Positions 53,763-63,164 of a stretch of 64,000 nt of DNA are shown here, one piece after another (within the stretch, counting starts at the first letter, position 1; each line of letters starts with the position of its first letter). The stretch comes from Ashinkailepas kermadecensis. Lineage: Eukaryota > Arthropoda > Thecostraca > Neolepadidae. The notes beneath the pieces are model-generated. The model did not search any database, was not told the origin of the DNA, and saw nothing but the letters and a program-made list of their open reading frames with translations. Location of the stretch: the NCBI GenBank assembly GCA_034440615.1, contig JAOTOM010004789.1, positions 124,001 to 188,000 of the forward strand, read 5' to 3'. Both the position numbers and the translations under genes were made by a program.

Positions 53763-54716
53763 TCCCGTTCCGACTGCAGGCCGCAGTTTTATGCTGCTTG
53801 ATGCATGCCCATTTCCACTTCATATCGGAGGGGCACAATTGATCACTGAGGGGGCACACGCCTCTCCATAAGTATACAAAACAACGCCCCTGCTGCAATA
53901 CCCTTATCAAACCATATCGCGGCTCTATCTGAAATACATTCGGCGTTTGGCCCGGTTGAACTTGCTGGTGCTCAATCTTTTTGGAAGCTTTGCCCTTTGG
54001 TCTGCCTTCGGTGCAGGCTAACCGAAAGTATTTTTTTTTTTAAGAAGATGCCATTGGATTCGTCTCATACCGTACAGTACACCGGTTTTTCGTCGTTCAG
54101 CTTTATCTCGACTAGGGGTGAGCTGGGGAGGGATGATAACTCCGCCTGGGGTGGAAGGACTCGCGAATTGTGCTCTATAGGCGGATGAACATGTTATCAA
54201 ACTGGTGTTCAATTGTTTTCTGCGCCAGCGTAATATTCATGCATATTATTCGGCATCCATGTTCCGTTGTCCAGCAAGCCTGTGTTATGCAATTCAGTGA
54301 TGCAGAAACAGAACTAAGACTTCCCATGCCCATGACCTATGCAGAATGAGAGCCTAGGAAGTCAAATGAATAACATTAATTCTGAGTGCCGACGGCTAAT
54401 GGGTATCACGAACTCGGCTGTTGGTGTTACCTTCGTGATACGAAGTGGCATCTACCAGGGAACTGGTTCAAATGCATTGTTTGTCGTAAGCGAAGGGTAG
54501 GTGTAGGCGGATTTGGAGCTGATCGACAGCTGCACAAATGTTTTTGGAATATATTTGTTTCCCATTCTGCATTCAATTCCACGTCCGATGTCGGCTATGT
54601 TGGCTGTAGTACATGCAGAACACAACAGCTAGAAGCGCGCTCCCGCTTGCGCCGGCTGAGCCCATGTTCACATACCTGGTCGCCCGACACGCCAGTCGCC
54701 GGAGGGAGCATCGGTC
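53763..54716. other. No gene recognised (intron 5)
   Basis: Unique-looking sequence. A phrase gagggggcacacgcctctcc near 53850 resembles the MITE interiors. No coding support. Confidence 0.5.
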
Positions 54717-54874
54717 TCTTTTACGACTTGTTCCACTGCCGGACCGTATAGCGGCGCCAAACACTCACGCCGACTAGTCGTGGGAGGATTCAGTAACTTT
54801 GTCGGTTGGGGGGATTCGAACCCAGTATGTTGCGATCAACCGTGCAATGTCGTACCCACTGAGCGAGCGCGGTC
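54717..54874 (-). mobile_element. tRNA-derived SINE just upstream of exon 6
   Basis: The minus strand reads gaccgcgctcgctcagtggg (A-box), ttgatcgcaac, gggttcgaatcccccc (B-box), the body phrase gtcggcgtgag and the tail caagtcgtaaaag. It ends about 53 bp before exon 6, so it occupies the polypyrimidine/branch-point neighbourhood. No clear target-site duplication. Confidence 0.8.
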
Positions 54875-54927
54875 GGCCATCTGCGCCCATCCGGTGACTG
54901 ACGAGCGGCGCGCGTCTCTGCCGGCAG

Positions 54928-55172
54928 CTGTTCCTGTACCAGCTGTTGCGCGGTCTGGCCTACTGCCACCAGTACCAGGTGCTGCACCGCGACCTCAAGC
55001 CACAGAACCTGCTCATCAACCAGCTCGGCGAGCTCAAGCTGGCCGACTTCGGCCTGGCGCGTGCCAAGTCGGTGCCCACCAAGACGTACAGCAACGAGGT
55101 GGTGACGCTGTGGTACCGGCCGCCGGACGTGCTGCTCGGCTCCACGGTGTACTCGACACCCATCGATATGTG
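54928..55172 (+). CDS. CDK16/17: PCTAIRE kinase, coding exon 6 (last in window)
   Basis: Acceptor ctctgccggcag ends at 54927; donor gtgagt at 55173. It has 81 codons plus two bases; the last codon (Trp of IDMW) is split with the next exon, which lies beyond the window. The peptide starts [17 protein letters not shown] and carries the catalytic loop [14 protein letters not shown] (D about residue 280), the DFG motif (LADFGLARA, about 298), the T-loop without a CDK-type activating Thr ([15 protein letters not shown]) and [12 protein letters not shown]. Matches CDK16/17/18 closely, and no inactivating change is seen. Remaining C-lobe (from G-V-G-C-I) and C-terminus are off the window. Its 3' end and donor are copied six more times in the following minisatellite. 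Confidence 0.98.
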
Positions 55173-55557
55173 GTGAGTGGCCAGCGACGGTCGGTCCTTA
55201 CTCGGCTCCACGGTGTACTCGACACCCATCGATATGTGGTGAGTAGCCAGCGACGGTCGGTCCTTACTCGGCTCCACGGTGTACTCGACACCCATCGATA
55301 TGTGGTGAGTGGCCAGCGACGGTCGGTCCTTACTCGGCTCCACGGTGTACTCGACACCCATCGATATGTGGTGAGTGGCCAGCGACGGTCGGTCCTTACT
55401 CGGCTCCACGGTGTACTCGACACCCATCGATATGTGGTGAGTGGCCAGCGACGGTCGGTCCTTACTCGGCTCCACGGCGTACTCCACTCCCGTCGACGTG
55501 TGGTGGATGTAACCAGCGACGGTCGGTCCTCACTTGGCTCCACGGTGTCCTGGACAC
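55141..55557. repeat. 66-bp minisatellite built from the exon-6 3' end and splice donor
   Basis: Units start at 55141 (inside the exon), 55207, 55273, 55339, 55405, 55471 and about 55539. Each repeats tccacggtgtactcgacacc, catcgatatgtg and then gtgagtggccagcgacggtc, that is, the codons [10 protein letters not shown](W) with the donor. Four downstream units keep a perfect GTGAGT. The sixth is mutated (gtgtggtggatg). The seventh is split by a transposon and resumes at 59264. In the exon frame the codon after Trp is TGA. Confidence 0.98.
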
Positions 55558-55858
55558 TAGGGTGTGTCACATTGGGGGTTTTTCCTTTGGATTACATTTG
55601 GATAGCGATAAAAACATGCGCAAGGGTCTAAAGTTATGAGAAAAGAACAAAAAAGAACGAATTAAATCGGTTTTACCTTAGGCGCACAGCCGATTTGTGA
55701 AGAGCATGTCGGCTCCAGCCCGCCAGCCACGCGTCACATGCGATTCTCGCCCCACCGGCCGCACCGACGATGCTGCGTCGCGGCGCCCGGCGTGACTGCC
55801 GTAGAGGCGAAAATCGCCTGCTATTGACGGCCTAGCGGAGGTGCGGTCGCGCCGCTGC
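55558..55858 (+). repeat. Left terminal inverted repeat
   Basis: Pairs with 58975-59263. Small indels (left has an extra cattgggggtttttccttt-type segment near its tip). Confidence 0.93.
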
Positions 55859-56140
55859 TTGCCATTACAAACTACTCTGTCGACCAAAATTCTGTTCCGA
55901 TGCAGGCAGTGCATAATATATATTTTTAAAAATCCTAGTTATCTGAGTTATTAAGCAATAACACGCTTGCCACCATATTACCTTCCAAAATCTGATTGGT
56001 ACTGTACCTAAGTAGTTTTAATGTTCTTGATATTTATTATTGTTCAGCGAAGCCCGATTGTAAACAAATCATATTGCATTTAAGTTATCTGGTCTGGAGA
56101 AGGTATTTTAAACCGATATATCGCAGTGAAAAGAGGTAAT

Positions 56141-56524
56141 ATGCCACCATTCAAATCGGGCAGACGGGGCAGACAAAAAACAAAGCATTTTCTTATCGGC
56201 CACCCAAGTGATCTGAGACGCAATGTGCTGCCCACAAGGAAGGACGTGGTCAACTATGTACGTAAATTACGCACAGACATGGGTAATGAGCACAATGACA
56301 GCAACTTTCCGGTTCGCACCGCATTTAAATCGGCTGCCGAGACGCTCCGGGACATTTGGACAATGGAGGATATTCCAGTGGTTTCAGATCGAAGGATAGA
56401 AACAATGATAAAACTGTACTATTCAAAATGGCGCAGCAGCTCCAAGAACACACTCAGGGTTACTGCCCTGGATTCGCTCCATCAGTGGTTCGACAAAGTT
56501 CTTGACATGGCAATCTGCAAGTGA
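56141..56524 (+). pseudogene. Transposase N-terminal segment
   Basis: ATG at 56141 opens MPPFKSGRRGRQKTKHFLIG, a basic N-terminus, followed by a helical region ending FDKVLDMAICK at a TGA (56522). The next frame continues the same protein at once (VIIRDDFTMDCACAKEHKVP). The expected C-x-C...C-x-C zinc knuckle (residues CK at the end here, CAC in the next frame) straddles the break, so a single-base change most likely split an originally continuous gene. Confidence 0.8.
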
Positions 56525-57849
56525 TTATAAGAGATGATTTCACGATGGACTGCGCCTGTGCAAAAGAGCATAAAGTACCGGCATTGGAAAGACCGTACCT
56601 GTACGATCAGCGGGGCCCGAGGAAACTGCAAATTGGATCGGTGGATAGAAAAGAGAGTACGCGAAGACAGAAACGGAAATGCCGATGGGACACACAAAAT
56701 AAACAGGAATCAGAACCAAAGAAGAGCAAAGCAGACGACATAGAAGACAAAGAAAGTGCAGAGCTCTGTTCAGATCCTCAACAACTTTCCGAAGATGACG
56801 ATTGCGCGGATCGTAACCAGAGAGAATCTGAAGACGAATTTGAAGCCGATATGCCCACTACTGACGTGAATACAGATGTTTTGGCAGAGTCTGCTTTGGT
56901 AGCAGATCGGTACGGAATATCGAACAGAGCAGCGGCTGCCCTCATAAATGCGTACCAGGTGGATATAGGACGGTTAACCAAGGATAGTACCTCCACTGTT
57001 GTTGACGCCAAAAAACTGTGGAGGGCTCGAAGAACCGCCAGACAGAATGAAGCAAGTGCAAGAACAGAGAATATCCTGCAAGACGGATTGACTGCGCTGT
57101 ATTTTGATGGCCGTAAGGATGCGACCCTGGTAACCGACACCAATATGCGCGGCAAGTTGGAAATTCAGGAGGAGCACTATGTAGTATTATCCGAGCCGAA
57201 TGATCAGTACCTTACCCATTTTACGCCTGTGTCAGGAAAATCACCTGATATCCACAGGGAACTCGAATCGATAGCGTGTGAGTACGAGGCAGGTGTGAAA
57301 GTGTTAGGCTGCGTTGGGTGCGCTGTAAACACTGGGGTGCATTCGGGTGTTTGCCGACGCTTCGAACTTCAAAGGGACAAAGCTGTGCATTGGTTCGTTT
57401 GCATGTTACATGCCAATGAATTGAATCTGAGAGAGCTTTTCAAGACTGTCGACGGCATTACCACCGGTCCTAGATCATTCAGCGGGAATTTAGGCAAACA
57501 TCTATCGGCGGACGTTGAGAATATGCCACTTGCAGATTTTGAGCTAGTCTCGGGGAAAGTAACTGAACTGAATGGAACCATGGCGGCTGACCTCAGTGCG
57601 GATCAGAAGTTGTTGCATAAGCTTAGCATTGCAGTGCAAGATGGCGATGTACCCGAAGACGTCGCTCGTGCAAAGCCAGGACCCGTCAACCACGCGCGAT
57701 GGTTGACCCTCGCATGCCGCATACTTCGCTTGTATGTGGCAACCACAAGACCTTCAGCCGCCCTGCGCCGTCTCGTCAAGTTCATCGTCAACCACTATGC
57801 GCCCATGTGGTTTTTGATTAAGAGCCACTCTCACTGCACAGAAGGTTAA
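56521..57849 (+). pseudogene. Transposase central segment
   Basis: A 442-codon frame. Landmarks: C-A-C (about 56551), KVPALERPYLYDQRGPRKLQ, an acidic/basic linker, an alpha-helical region (NRAAAALINAYQVDIG), LTALYFDGRKDATLV (first catalytic D candidate), VLGCVGCAVNTGVHSGVCRR (second block), WFVCMLHANELNLRELF, DGITTGPRSFSGNLGKHL and PGPVNHARWLTLACRILRLY. I recognise this ordered set from multicopy arthropod transposase-like proteins. It ends in a run of nine A at about 57848 where the frame slips; the continuation lies at 57875. Confidence 0.85.
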
Positions 57850-57874
57850 AAAAAAACCTCTGTCACCCGGGTTT

Positions 57875-58198
57875 TTGGGTCACTCTGAGGAGCTTCTCTT
57901 GGCCATGGCAGCTGATGCAGACGCTGACATTCGTCAACGGGCGTCGGAGATGATTCTGGGATGTCGACGAAGAATCACGAGGGAGGGTGTCCGGCCATAC
58001 GAGATTCCGAAACTGAATTTCGACGCCACCACATACGTGGACTTGATTGACTGGGACTCAGTGGCTATAACGGAACCACCGCTTCTTCGAGACGTGCCGG
58101 ATAGTGAGATTGAAGAGCTCGCGGCCTCGCCTATCCTGATAAAGCACTATCCTGTACATACGCAGGCCGTTGAGAGAGGAGAGGTATTCGGGAGGTAA
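57875..58198 (+). pseudogene. Transposase C-terminal segment
   Basis: Frame resuming after the A-run: HSEELLLAMAADADADIRQR, LGCRRRI, PKLNFDATTYVDLIDWDS and the conserved YPVHTQAVERGE, where the H-T-Q-A-V-E-R glutamate is the likely last catalytic residue. Family members continue with about 20-40 more residues after this motif. Here a stop follows almost at once, so the protein is also truncated. Confidence 0.8.
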
Positions 58199-58358
58199 GC
58201 AAGGCGTCAAGCTCCGTTGTTGGCCAGACGGCCCGACACGGCTTCGTCTGTGCCCGCCTGACCCACAGAGCGGCACAGCCAAACTTCGCCTCCAAAAAAA
58301 GACATGAAACTGTAGGCAGTAGTGAAGAACTGTATACTAGTGACAGTGACTTCAGAAC

Positions 58359-58506
58359 CACTGGCTGATCCAGAACTGGCTATTGTTGTCCCGTGGTAGA
58401 AACAAAAAGCATTTTGGCCATAAATCGAGTAAAACAGTTTATGACCCAGTTTCAAATCTTTTGGCTGGGACAACCCCCCCCCTTTGCTCCCCTGGATCTG
58501 CCAGTG
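58359..58506. mobile_element. hAT-like MITE nested in the transposon (148 bp)
   Basis: Ends cactggctgatccag and ctggatctgccagtg. Flanking 8-mers ttcagaac (58351-58358) and atccgaac (58507-58514) agree at 6 of 8. Interior holds a poly-C run. Confidence 0.65.
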
Positions 58507-58974
58507 ATCCGAACTGGTTGTTGACTGGAATTTGCTTGTTTTATTATGCTATCACATCCATGATTGTTTTGTTGACACATGAAAGTTCTTCCGTGCGCCA
58601 GGTTTTATTAAATTTGAATTGGCTAATTCGACATACCTAACATTTACCGAATCCGTAGCACCTGATAGTCATAATTTGTTTCCTTCATTTTTGTTATATT
58701 GGTAAATGGTTCCCACTGTCAATTTTCCCACATTTCCGTACGAAATTTGCATCTATTGTGTAATATAAGTTGGTGTAACCTTGTCCGAAGTTTCTCTTTT
58801 GCTCCTATTCGTTCATGTGTTCATATGAATTTTACTGGCACCGCCGGAGCTTGCTGGCACTTGCCACTACCATTCTGGCATCGAAAATGTGGTGGCAATA
58901 GTCTGTATAGCTATATGCATACTTTAGAACATAATTCTGGACGACAAAGTCGTTTGTAATGCAGAGCACTGAGG

Positions 58975-59263
58975 GCAGCGGCGCGACCGCATGGCCGCTA
59001 GGCCGTCAATAGCAGGCGATTTTCGCCTCTACGGCAGTCACGCCACGCGCCGCGACGCAGCATCGTCGGTGCGGCCGGTGGGGCGAGAATCGCGTGTGAC
59101 GCGTGGCTGGCGGGCTGGAGCCGACATGCTCTTCACAAATCGGCTGTGCGCCTAAGGTAAAACCGATTTAATTCGGGGTTTTTGTACTTTTCTCATAACT
59201 TTAGACCCTTGCGCATGCTTTTATTGCTATCCAAATGTAATCCGCTTCCATCGACACACCCTA
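58975..59263 (-). repeat. Right terminal inverted repeat
   Basis: Reverse complement of 55558-55858, ending gacacaccctac. Confidence 0.93.
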
Positions 59264-60655
59264 CTGGACACCCATCGATATGTGGTGAGTGGCCAGCGAC
59301 GGTCTCACTGGCAGCGCTTGCTCGGCCCCCGATCAGTGTCAGTTCGGCTGTTTGCAGTGCACATCTGGGTTCGACACCACGCCACGTTGTGGTTATACGG
59401 CCCCGGTGTACCGTGACAGCCGGTAAGGGTGATGTGGGACCAAGGGGGAGGATGGGGCCAGGACGATGGTAGGGGGCTGAAACACCGAAATATCGGAATG
59501 GATTAAATGAATGATGTGCATTGGACACCCGTCATTTTATTAATTGCACATTTGGAAAAAGGTACTGCACATATTAATTGCATACTAATTGACATATTAA
59601 TTGCACATAGGAAAATGGCGTGCAATTGTGCGTGATGCCATTGGGGACTTGACGAAGTTAATAGTGGCTCGTTATGGACTGGAAAATGGGAGGTAATGCA
59701 CAGCGATCATGCTCTTCTACCGAGAGTTTATCCTGATAATATGATATGATGTCATGAAAACAGAGCATGTACGTTGGTATTTTTTAGTGTTCGTTCTATT
59801 TTTCCCATCACAAATTGTAGTTATGAGGTGGCATGTAAGGACCGATTCTGCAATGCTTCTATCACAGCTTCACATGCAAGCGGTCCCGAGTTATAGTGTA
59901 AGACACCTTAGGCTGTTTGCTTATCTCACATATGTGGGAGGGGCTGGGCTGTCATCCCTTCAATGTTGACTCGCCATGTTTTTAGGCAGGGCCTCCTCTA
60001 ACATGTCAACTGTTAACTGCATGTCTCCCTCCCACTCATGCCCCTCCCCCCCCCCCCTCCCCAGTCAAGTCGTACTTTCCATTTGCATTGCATTGCTTTT
60101 GCATTGCTTGGGGTGGGGGGCGGAAGTTCGATGGGCTAGGATTTGGCCCAGTTGGGGACAACCTTGGCGCCCATCCCCTCACAGTCTAATCTTGCTATAC
60201 GAGGCTCTGCTTCAAGGTTTACGATTTCCGCATTTCTCAACTCAACCTGATGAAGTTCTCCCAGTGCTTGTTAGCCTCGTAGTTAACACATGCGTTGCAT
60301 ATCATGTGTTTCCAAATATATTATTTTCAAGACGTTCTTCATGAAGCGGGAGTTCTGCTCAGTTTGTCGTACCCCCTGTTGTAAAATTATCCCAGCACTT
60401 GCAGATACTCCTATGATCGTATTCTGCTGGTGCCCCGACCTTTTCAAAATATGTTGTGTGTCAAGGACCCATTGATGAGTTTCATCGTCATCACCATTTA
60501 GGCATTTGCCTTTGCTTGCCACTTCGCGGTCATTGGTATAATCATCGGAACATTAACACCTCGAGCTGGCTGCAACTGAGCCCTCGAAGGAGCCCTGAGC
60601 GAGATTTGGACCAGTACTGTTGCGTTCGCAGAGGACGGCCTGACATGCTACCGCA
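59264..60655. other. Intron 6; remainder of minisatellite unit, no gene
   Basis: 59264-59310 completes the split seventh 66-bp unit, with an intact tgtg/gtgagt donor at 59285. taattgcacat repeats occur at 59535-59615. A hydrophobic frame at 60500-60555 (AFAFACHFAVIGIIIGTL) after a tttag is suggestive of a membrane segment but too short to support. Confidence 0.6.
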
Positions 60656-61080
60656 TGGATTTGGTGACATGACACCGACACTGGCTCCCACCTTGGGCTT
60701 GGTGACGATACCACCGCTGGCTCCTACCTTGGCCTTGGTGACGTGATACCGCCGCTGGCTCCTACCTTGGCCTTGGTGACGTGATACCGCCGCTGGCTCT
60801 CACCTTGGGCTTGGTGACGTGATACCGCCGCTGGCTCCCACCTTGGGTTTGGTGACATGATACCGCCGCTGACTCCTACCTTGGGCTTGGTGACGTGATA
60901 CCGCCGCTGGCTCCTACCTTGGGCTTGGTGACGTGATACCGCCGCTGGCTCCTACCTTGGGTTTGGTGACATGACACTGTCGCTGGCTCCTACCTTGGGC
61001 TTGGTGACATGACACTGTCGCTGGCTCCTACCTTGGGCTTGGTGGCGTGATACCGCCGCTGGCTCGTACCTCGTGGCGAA
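60656..61080. repeat. 38-bp minisatellite, about 11 copies
   Basis: Unit gataccgccgctggctccta, ccttgggcttggtgacgt, with gacactgtcgctgg variants near the end. Confidence 0.96.
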
Positions 61081-61349
61081 TGAATATTTTTGTTAGCTTA
61101 TCGGACTGTGGAAATAATTTTTTTGTGGTTAATTACAGGTCAAGAATATTATTAAAATGAATGGCGATATTCAGAGATGAAGCGAGAAGATGCCTTTTAA
61201 CGTTTTAAGGTTTGTAGTAATAGCTTTGAGAATCGTACTCTTTTACTCACCAATGTGCATAACGCTTGAGACGAACATTGCGCAGTTGTTACACGGAACT
61301 TCCAGCAATCAACCTTCCTGCATCAATTTGAAACAAGGATCATTCGGAT

Positions 61350-61640
61350 ATGGATTCGGATGCAACATAACTTGGATAAACTGGTCGAGTGGTCGACCAA
61401 TTGGCAGATTGCATTTAGTTACCAACAATGCAATGTCACATTTTGGGAGCAATACCGATTCGTACAGGTATAGGTTAGCAGATAATACCTTGGAAATCAT
61501 TCAACAGGAGAAATATATCGGTGTAATTTTATCTAATGATATTAGAGTAGGAAAGCAATGCGAAGAAGCCAGAAGGAATGTATTTAACATGCTACACCTC
61601 ATCGGAAGAAATGTACATTACACTGTGAACTGTACATGTA
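61350..61640 (+). pseudogene. LINE reverse transcriptase fragment (CR1/L2-like)
   Basis: One frame reads NLDKLVEWSTNWQIAF (about 61372-61420). After a shift come YRLADNTLEIIQQEKYIGVI, LSNDIRVGKQCEEARRNVFN and MLHLIGRNV. This is the region just after the F-x-D-D box in the same LINE group as 41452-42441 (compare LKKWADQWQMSF...LGVLVSKD). Frames are broken and the copy is dead. Confidence 0.65.
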
Positions 61641-61704
61641 TAATGTGCATTTCTTTCGATGAGGTGATACGTGGTAAATGTTTTCCTTCTGACGTGTGAC
61701 GTTA

Positions 61705-61870
61705 TGGTAGTACACAGCCGGACTGAGGCCGAACTCAGTGCCGCTGGCGCCGGATGAGGCTATGGTGCTACACAGCCGGACTGAGGCTGAACTCAGTGCC
61801 GCCCGCGCCGGGTGAGGCTATGGTGCTACACAGCCGGACTGAGGCTGAACTCAGTGCCGCCGGCGCCGGG
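61705..61870. repeat. 58-bp tandem repeat, 3 copies
   Basis: Unit tatggtgctacacagccgga, ctgaggctgaactcagtgcc, gcccgcgccgggtgaggc. Contains ctgaggctgaactcag, a hairpin. Confidence 0.95.
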
Positions 61871-62990
61871 TACCGCTGCGATGCGACTGCTCGAGGTGTG
61901 GGCTGTCGTGGCCCAGGTGGTCGGCGACTGCAGGCGGACTGACATTCCGTGATGGACGCGGCCGCGAGGTGGCCGTGACAGGCGCCGCGCCTGCCGACGG
62001 CCGCGGCGGCCGCCGATTTATGGCGGCGACGCGCCGGCACGCAATAGCTGTCGGCACCGAATCACGCCGCGGCCGCCTCTGATTGAGCGTCGGGCCTGAT
62101 TTGGTGGCCGTCGTGGTACGGACTGCTCTGATTTGGTGGCTGCCGTAGAATAGCCGCTTCCTATTCGCATTGGTTCACCACCAAGAAGCGGCCGACGAGC
62201 ATGGCCGGTATTTGATACCCGAAGGCTGGTGGCTGCCTGGAATTATGTCCAATTGATATGTTTACTCCAGCCTGGGCATCCCGTGGACACTGCACCAAAA
62301 TTAGTTGTATGTCGTTAAGTCGCAAGAGCTGACCTGGCTTGACGTGTATGTGATTTCTTAATGTCTATGTGCGGTTAATTTCGTACTGGGCTTCGGTCAC
62401 AAGATGTTAGATATTTGCCACCTCTGGTGTTGAACTATCGGTGCAATCGGTCGGAACGTGGTGAATAGAGGAAGTTTTGAACGAAATGAATGGGAGGTGG
62501 GCGGTAAGGGTGGTATTTAGATGCAGTGTGCCGGCCAATAACCACCCCCAGATCGTTTTCCTTTTCGTACTGACTGGCTCAATGCAATCCAGGCTGCCAG
62601 AAGCCACGCAGTGCTTCTCCGAAAGAAGGCTTGGGTAATATTGATGATTCTCCGCTGTAGTTCCTTCAACTTCTTCAGTTAGAAATCTGAAGTCCACACG
62701 CTCGCCATTGCCAGTTGTTTTGGTGGACGTATATGTTGATCAGTGAATTCGTGGTCGGTGTTTCATGACGTTTCTGGACACAACTTTTTGCGAAGACAAT
62801 TTTAATGTGCGGCAGAAGCGATCAGAATTCGAACCGAGGAAACATTTATTTCTCCATCCTTTTCGTGCAATGTAGCTAAGCGCTAAATTATGGCTAAAAT
62901 ACGGTTAATACAATGCAATATGACTTATGCTAAATCCTCCAAGATTGAGAAGGGGTCGTTGCACCTTCTCTCTACACCCTCCCTCTGTCC
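61871..62990. other. No gene recognised (intron 6)
   Basis: GC-rich to about 62120, then mixed. tgatttggtggc repeats at 62098 and 62130. No coding support. Confidence 0.5.
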
Positions 62991-63024
62991 TGCGCCAGCT
63001 CCATGGGAGGGACATTCGTTTCTT

Positions 63025-63141
63025 AGCCGGACAGTCATGGCTTCGAGTCGCTGCTGCCCTTGACCCGCCACTAACCGGTGTGAGAGATTGGCGTCGATAA
63101 TGTGACCGCGATAGTCGACGCGTCGCAAAGCCCCAGCAACC
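63025..63141 (+). mobile_element. Diverged tRNA-SINE body and tail
   Basis: gcttcgagtcgctgctgccc, cttgacccgccactaacc, ggtgtgagagattggcgtcg, tgaccgcgatagtcgacgcg, tcgcaaagccccagcaacc. The body and tail match the SINE family. The tRNA-like head is decayed. Confidence 0.7.
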
Positions 63142-63164
63142 GGTCAGTGAGGCCTGGGCCGAGG

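Larger units (their letters stand above)
55558..59263 (+). mobile_element. 3.7-kb TIR DNA transposon, hAT-like ends
   Basis: Termini tagggtgtgtc... and ...gacacacccta lie inside exact 8-bp target-site duplications ctggacac (55550-55557 and 59264-59271). Long inverted repeats of about 290-300 bp (55558-55858 and 58975-59263) are highly similar, for example gcatgcgcaagggtctaaag and cgcctgctattgacggcc. It encodes a transposase broken into three frames. The 8-bp duplication and TAGGG start fit hAT, but 300-bp inverted repeats are unusual there, so superfamily is provisional. The insertion splits the seventh 66-bp minisatellite unit of the kinase intron. Confidence 0.93.

Noticed and set aside
60500..60560. 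Membrane-protein exon (AFAFACHFAVIGIIIGTL)
   Set aside because: Short, weak acceptor context and no donor or homologous neighbour; chance hydrophobic frame is as likely.
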